Of a stretch of 64,000 nucleotides of DNA, positions 58,801-64,000 are shown one piece after another (position 1 is the first letter of the stretch; each line of letters opens with the position of its first letter). The position numbers and the translations under genes are program-made. A model generated the notes under the pieces. The model was not told where the DNA came from. It made no database searches and saw only the letters and a program-made list of their open reading frames with translations. The stretch is from Luscinia megarhynchos (lineage: Eukaryota; Chordata; Aves; Passeriformes; Turdidae), in assembly GCA_034336665.1 (NCBI GenBank), contig CM067568.1, positions 15,471,983 through 15,535,982 on the forward strand, in the 5' to 3' direction.

Positions 58801-61800
58801 CTCACAGGGACAGCCTCACATCTTCAGCAAGGACTAAGAGCCCAATCTCAGCTGAGACCCTGTGCCTCCACCATCAATAGACAGTGGGATTGATGGGGGG
58901 AGTCTCTGGTTTCCTTTTAAATGATGCATCTTTCCCTCTGCTATCTCAAACCTCTCCCCCTATCCTGGCATCCCACCAGCCTCTCCTCACCAGGCACATG
59001 CATCCACCACTTTGCCTGGCAGGCATCAGCATTTGCCCAGCTGCCCAGGAGCCCCAGTTTGGGGAAAAGGGCACACCATTGGTACATCAGCTGCACAGAT
59101 GGGGTGGCTTACATGTTGGCCTGAAGGGTAGGGTTTGCCCACCTCATTTTCACCCTGAATTCCCACTTAACTCAGTCCAGCTTACTCTGCCAGCACTCAC
59201 TTTCGGGCAGCCAAACACAGAGACCAAGAGAGGCAAACAAGAGATAATCCTGAGGAAACAGCAGGACTAGCAGCCAAAAGCAGCACATTGTCTCCTTCCC
59301 ACCAGAACAGCTCTTTACAAGCACCAAAGTGTGCTGCCAGGAGGGCAGGGCACCCCACCTCTGCAATTAGGGTGCAGGGCAAGGAGTCCAGTGGCAGTGA
59401 TGCTCCCCAGCAAGCCTTCCTGTGTCCTGGCATGAGTCAGGACAGGATATTCCCAAGCCAGTGCACGACCCCCTGGGTGTTCAGGGCGGGGGTGCAGTAG
59501 GTGGGAGCTGCCTTGGCTCAGAGTTGTTGCCAGGCCGACGTGCTCAGAGGAGCACCATGAAAAACATGTATAATTGTGGGTCTAAACAGCCAACAAACAC
59601 TGTGTCACACTAAGTCTGAAATATTTGGCATGGGATCAGTGATGACTTTCTTTCTCTGATATCCAAAGAGGCAGAAATGAGGGGGAATCAGAAGCTGGAT
59701 CTGGAAGGAGCATCCTTCTTCCTCTACCCCACTACCACCTCCCACCCTCACAGAATGGAAAACAGACACTCCCTGGGGAACTTAAGGGTACATCCATAAA
59801 CCTAAAATCATTAGGCTTCATCATGAAGTTTGCTTCATTTATCAGTGGGAGGGGAAGATGCAAGTTTACAAGCCTTGTAAGAGAAGATGCTTCTGCTCCA
59901 GGGGTGATACACACAAGGACAAAGGATGGATTTAACAAACAGGGGAAGGAGAGAAGCATTAGTGGGGCAGCCCAGCACAGTTAAAGGAGATCTGGGCCAA
60001 GATCTTGGACCAAGGGCTGGGCAAGCAGCCAGAGACCACCTGAGCCACTGCAGTGAGCCACCATCCGGGTTTCCCAGACCAGGGCCAGGGCCAGGTGACT
60101 CAGCCAAGCCCTGGAGGAGTGCAGCTGGTCCAGCATGTGAGCCAGCAGCATTACTGACACTGTGCACTGCTATCTATATATTGTGTTAAATCAACAAAGC
60201 CATTGGGAAAGAGACAGGAAGACAAAACAATGGCTGCAGATAAGACACTCCCATCCCACACAGGAGGGTCATTACAGGACAAGAGGAGAACTCCTGGCCC
60301 CAAGGAGCCAGGCTCCATCTCTTAGGATGCTTGTCTACCACACGGCCAAGAAGCAGGACAAAGGACTCCAGCCAGGATGGATAAGATATAGACAGCTGCT
60401 GCCAAGAGGTTGTCTCCCCACAGCAGACACTGTAGGAAAAATCTGAAAAAGGTCTGTTTATAGCATCACATTGCTTCGTCATGAGTCTCTGCTCACCGAG
60501 GTTTGGAAAGCTGCTGAATGAATTTGAATTTTGAATGTCTGTTTAAAATAAATGGAGTGGTTTTTGCTTTGACTAGGTGGATTAGATGGACACTGGGCAG
60601 CTGAAGACACCTTCAGGCATCTCCCACACTGGATATAAGTGGTGCATATCCTTCCTTCACCAGGTGGCATCTGTGTGATGTGTTTAAGCAGGGCCCAAAG
60701 CTGTGCAGCACATTTTGTGGATGGGCCTGTAGGTGAGTTCCAGTGCACGAGCACAGCCCTGTGTCAAGCCATGCTGCTCAGCTGACCACACAGCTTTCAA
60801 GAAGTAAAACACAGCTTCTGCCCAATATAAACCTATTAGCTCATCTGCAGCTGGCTCCAGGCTCTGATGCAGCACTGTGTTGTGCAACACAAGCAGTTTT
60901 AGCAACCATTAATCTCTGCTTTACGCTGCTGGGCTGTGACTCCAGCTGGGGTCAGGGGAGACTAAATGGATAAGAAGGAACTCCCAAGCACCCTCTGACA
61001 GCTCCTGCATCCCTCACTTCAAGTTGCTCCTTGTCCCAGGGAAAGGCATCTAATATCAGCTTGCCCATATCCATCCATGCTTCCCTTGCTAAGCTGGGCA
61101 AAATACAGGAGCTGTTTTGAAAGGGCTTGCAAAAGCATCACCATGTATTCAAAAAGCTTGAAGACACATGGCTCCATCAAGGGGGAAGATAGTCATTAAT
61201 GCTCCAAAGTGAGGCCCCAAAAAAAAGCTAAGAGGAGCCTTTCTGCACAAAGGGCAGCTAATGCTGTATGCAGGAAGATGGCAACTGGAATGGAGAAGCA
61301 GCAGAAGAGACAAATGCCACCCCCAGGCAGAGGTCCCACCAGAGCAGGGGTGCACAGCCTGTGCATCACAGTAGTCTGCCCTGCAGGACAGCTCAGCTTG
61401 GGCACAGTGCTGTCAGCTGCTGCTATGGGAAGTTATGTGGCAACTGCAAGGAGCCACTTACTTCAAGAGGAAATTATTATTGTCATCAATTTTATTGGGA
61501 GAGAACTCTGCCCCTCCTAAATAGCTGGCAGTCGTGATTGTTTGGGGTCTGTCAATAGTTCAGAGTTTGTCAATGCTAATGACTCCAAAGCAAGCTTGCA
61601 CTGGAAAAGAAACTGCTTCTGCAGCAGAAAAGCACAAGCATGCACAAGCACGGAAGAAGAGATCATATTTTCCAAGCTCTCTGGCAAGGACTTGATAAAA
61701 GGCACTGCACAAACTGTCTAGTCAGCTGCAGCAAGCAACAGATACCTAGAGCTGGGAGAGAGGCTTCCTTGGTAATGCAGAATGAATCCCTAACAAAAAA

Positions 61801-64000
61801 AAAAATCTGTTTTCAAAATGAGCACGTAAGCAAAAGAGCCAAAGACTCCAGCTGATGCAAACTGGCAGAGCTTTCCCTATGGCAGGCAAAGGGATGGTGC
61901 TGACATGCACTGGCAAAAGCATGTGGGCCTACATGTCTGTGCAGTAGCAAGAGAAATGCAAATAAACTGGGCTCCAGCTAATCTGAGGCTTGCACTTCTC
62001 AGATGAACAGCTTGCAGACTGCCCCCAGTTTTCAGACCACTGGGTGGAAGTCACCAGTTAAGCCAATAGAAGCCCACTGACTGCCATTTCCATTCATTAA
62101 TAAACCCAGCTGGGTTTGCTCATGTATCTTCCTCTTTATCCATGTATTTCTGGGACAGTTCCCAGATGCACCAGGCTGGGAACTGCCACTGCTCATGTGA
62201 GACAGGCTGAACCCAAGTAGTTTGTGGGTCTGACACTCCCATGTGTGACTGAAGATGGAGCTCTCCTGCCAGCCCCAGCAGCCCATCCCAAGAGGAACTT
62301 GTTTAAAGTAGCAAAAACCAGAAGATGTTTTGTCCTGCCTTGCTGCAAGTTCTCCTGCAGGGGATGGGGGCTGCAGGAGTGGAGCCCCCAGAAAGCCACT
62401 GGAGACCTGCCCATGAGAAAGACAACTCTGAATGCTGAAACCTGGGATTAGGATGCTTCAAAGGCTGCCTCACACATCTGGTGTGTGTTAGGATGGATGC
62501 ATTGGCAAGGAAAACATACATGGCCTCCAAGTGGGCCTGCTTAACCCACTCGTGACTGAGCCTCTGGGGAACATGTGGGCAGGCTGAGGACTGGGAGACA
62601 CCTGGCCAAGCCTCAGGAGAGCTGGGCTCAAATCTCACCAGTGGCCTGTGCTTCCCTGCTGATACTGGGAAACCAGGGAGCAATTCAGGTGCCTTTTCAG
62701 GTGACATAGGTGTCAAGTGTGGGATTCCTTGGGTTACCTGAGACAGCTGCCAAGGCCTGGCAGATGTCACATAGGTTCAATAGGAAACCACCTCTTCTGG
62801 GTACCAAACCACAGTGGGTAAGCTCTGCAGTCAGGGCATCCCTTCCCCTTCCTAAACATCTCAACCTCAACTGTCTGGCCTTGCAGAAGAGATAACCTGT
62901 CCTCTATCACTGAGGCAGTAGCCACAGAACACCACCATGGTGACACCCTGACCATGGCTGGGCACCAAATTCATGTCATGCAGGACAGCTGCTTTCTCAG
63001 AATGTGCAGCACCTCCTAGGGCACATTTTCTTCCCCCATACCAGATGGCCATGAGCAGTACCTGGGTAAAGAGGCCTGAGCCCCTCTCATCCACCCCTGT
63101 GTCTTCCTTTCATTGATGTACATCCCCAAGGCTTCTCCTCATGAAAGGCTTTAGAACAGAACCACACCAGGAAGATCCATTCCCCATGCATTTGGCTTCA
63201 GAGGATGCCAAAGCACCCCCTCATTAATCCCCAAGACTCAGCCTGATGAGGAGTACATTTGACTCATTAAGAGAGCAGGAACTGCAGCTACAGGAGGTCC
63301 AAGCTGCTGTGCAAGCTGGGGGAGCAGAGCCCTCCCTCACCTGCTCCAGGTGAGCAGGCACCACCCCTCCCAGGCAGGTTTGCAAAGCTGGACTGTGCCA
63401 GGAGGGCAGCATGGGGAGGATGAAGTGAGAGCAACAAATCCTTGTGATGTTCCCTCTGAGCCCCTGAGCACCACTGCAGGCTTGCAGTCAGTCAGAGCCA
63501 GATCACACTCTCAGGAGCCTGGTGGTCATACCAATGCCTGCTGGAGCCTGAGCAACAACTTTGCTTGGGCCAGGATTCCCACCCCCCTCAAAGAAAAGCT
63601 GTTCCCAACACAAACATGGCACTGACGAGGTCTCAGAGCACCTCCTGTCCAGATGTGAGTCAGTGTCCTGACAGGCAGCAGCCAGGCTGGATGAGTGCCT
63701 AGCTGGGAGCAAGCCCAGCTCTGAAGAGAGCACCAGGGCAGCAAGGAGCCAGCTCAGCCCCCAGGCAGACCCCACAGCTGGGCATGAGGGTCACAGGGGT
63801 GACGAATGCAAAGGGGGATGCAGGCAGAGCATCAGTCAGGGCTGGATTAGCAAGGTCAGTGAAGGTCAGAGCAGAGGGGCCCAGGATCCCCAGGGCATGC
63901 CAAGATTAAGCACTTCCTTGCTGCACAGCCAGCCCTTCCAGTTATCACAGGGTTTTCAGGTTTGGGGAAAAGCCCTAAACTCTCTGAAGTAAGTTCACCT
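55900..64000. other. Region upstream of LSP1; no gene supported
   Basis: I looked on the minus strand for TNNI2 exons, which are expected next in this block, and found none. The open frames here are short, overlapping and without family features. The region may hold distal LSP1 promoters or alternative first exons, but none can be shown by eye. Confidence 0.55.
58612..58626 (+). repeat. Poly-A run
   Basis: Run of A with a following (GAAA)n-like tail in the region upstream of LSP1. No associated gene is visible. Confidence 0.6.

Noticed and set aside
63340..63412. Alternative LSP1 first exon ending in a good donor near 63350.
   Set aside because: The ATG frame ends in the wrong phase to join LSP1 exon 2, and the peptide has no resemblance to known LSP1 N-termini.
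55900..64000. TNNI2 coding exons expected upstream of LSP1.
   Set aside because: No minus-strand frame shows troponin I sequence; the gene is probably beyond the right edge.
1..64000. CRISPR arrays, operons, phage or integrated virus genes, rRNA and tRNA genes.
   Set aside because: None seen; the window is a vertebrate locus with spliced genes, LINE fragments and simple repeats, and no retroviral coding motifs were recognised.

Overview
This is a vertebrate nuclear window and almost certainly a bird genome. It contains 5'-truncated CR1-type LINE fragments, compact introns, CpG-island promoters and the gene block TNNT3 - PRR33 - LSP1. That block lies in the same order and relative orientation in other amniotes (human 11p15.5, next to TNNI2 and SYT8). 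A songbird or similar neoavian is plausible, but the sequence alone does not fix the species. There are no prokaryotic, plasmid or phage features.

Layout, left to right. From 1 to about 9.4 kb is the 5' end of a fast skeletal troponin T gene (TNNT3) on the minus strand: a TATA/CCAAT promoter, an untranslated exon 1, the ATG exon, and four very small in-phase acidic exons. The rest of the gene lies off the left edge. From 9.6 to 24.5 kb I see intergenic DNA with one clear CR1 fragment and no supportable gene. From 24.56 to 26.19 kb, plus strand, is a proline-rich coding region best matched to PRR33, broken by an apparent one-base frameshift at about 25,128 and followed by an AATAAA signal. From 26.3 to 30.0 kb is a convergent gene-to-gene interval. 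From 30.08 to 55.47 kb, minus strand, is a complete ten-exon LSP1 gene encoding 348 residues, with all splice sites and phases agreeing and with its first coding exon in a CpG island. From 55.9 to 64.0 kb I see only non-coding DNA upstream of LSP1; TNNI2 is expected beyond the right edge.

The genes belong to two worlds that share one ancient block. TNNT3 (thin-filament regulation in fast muscle), and probably the muscle-associated PRR33, sit beside LSP1, a leukocyte and endothelial F-actin-binding phosphoprotein of the caldesmon family. PRR33 (+) and LSP1 (-) are convergent. PRR33 (+) and TNNT3 (-) are divergent and share a 15 kb spacer.

No undescribed multi-gene system is evident. The most checkable oddities are the PRR33 frameshift, a perfect 24-bp palindrome at 45.9 kb, a perfect 16-bp-stem hairpin at 50.9 kb, a cluster of perfect palindromes at 0.37-0.54 kb, an NLS-like basic cluster in LSP1 exon 5, and an open frame extending 141 codons upstream of the LSP1 start.
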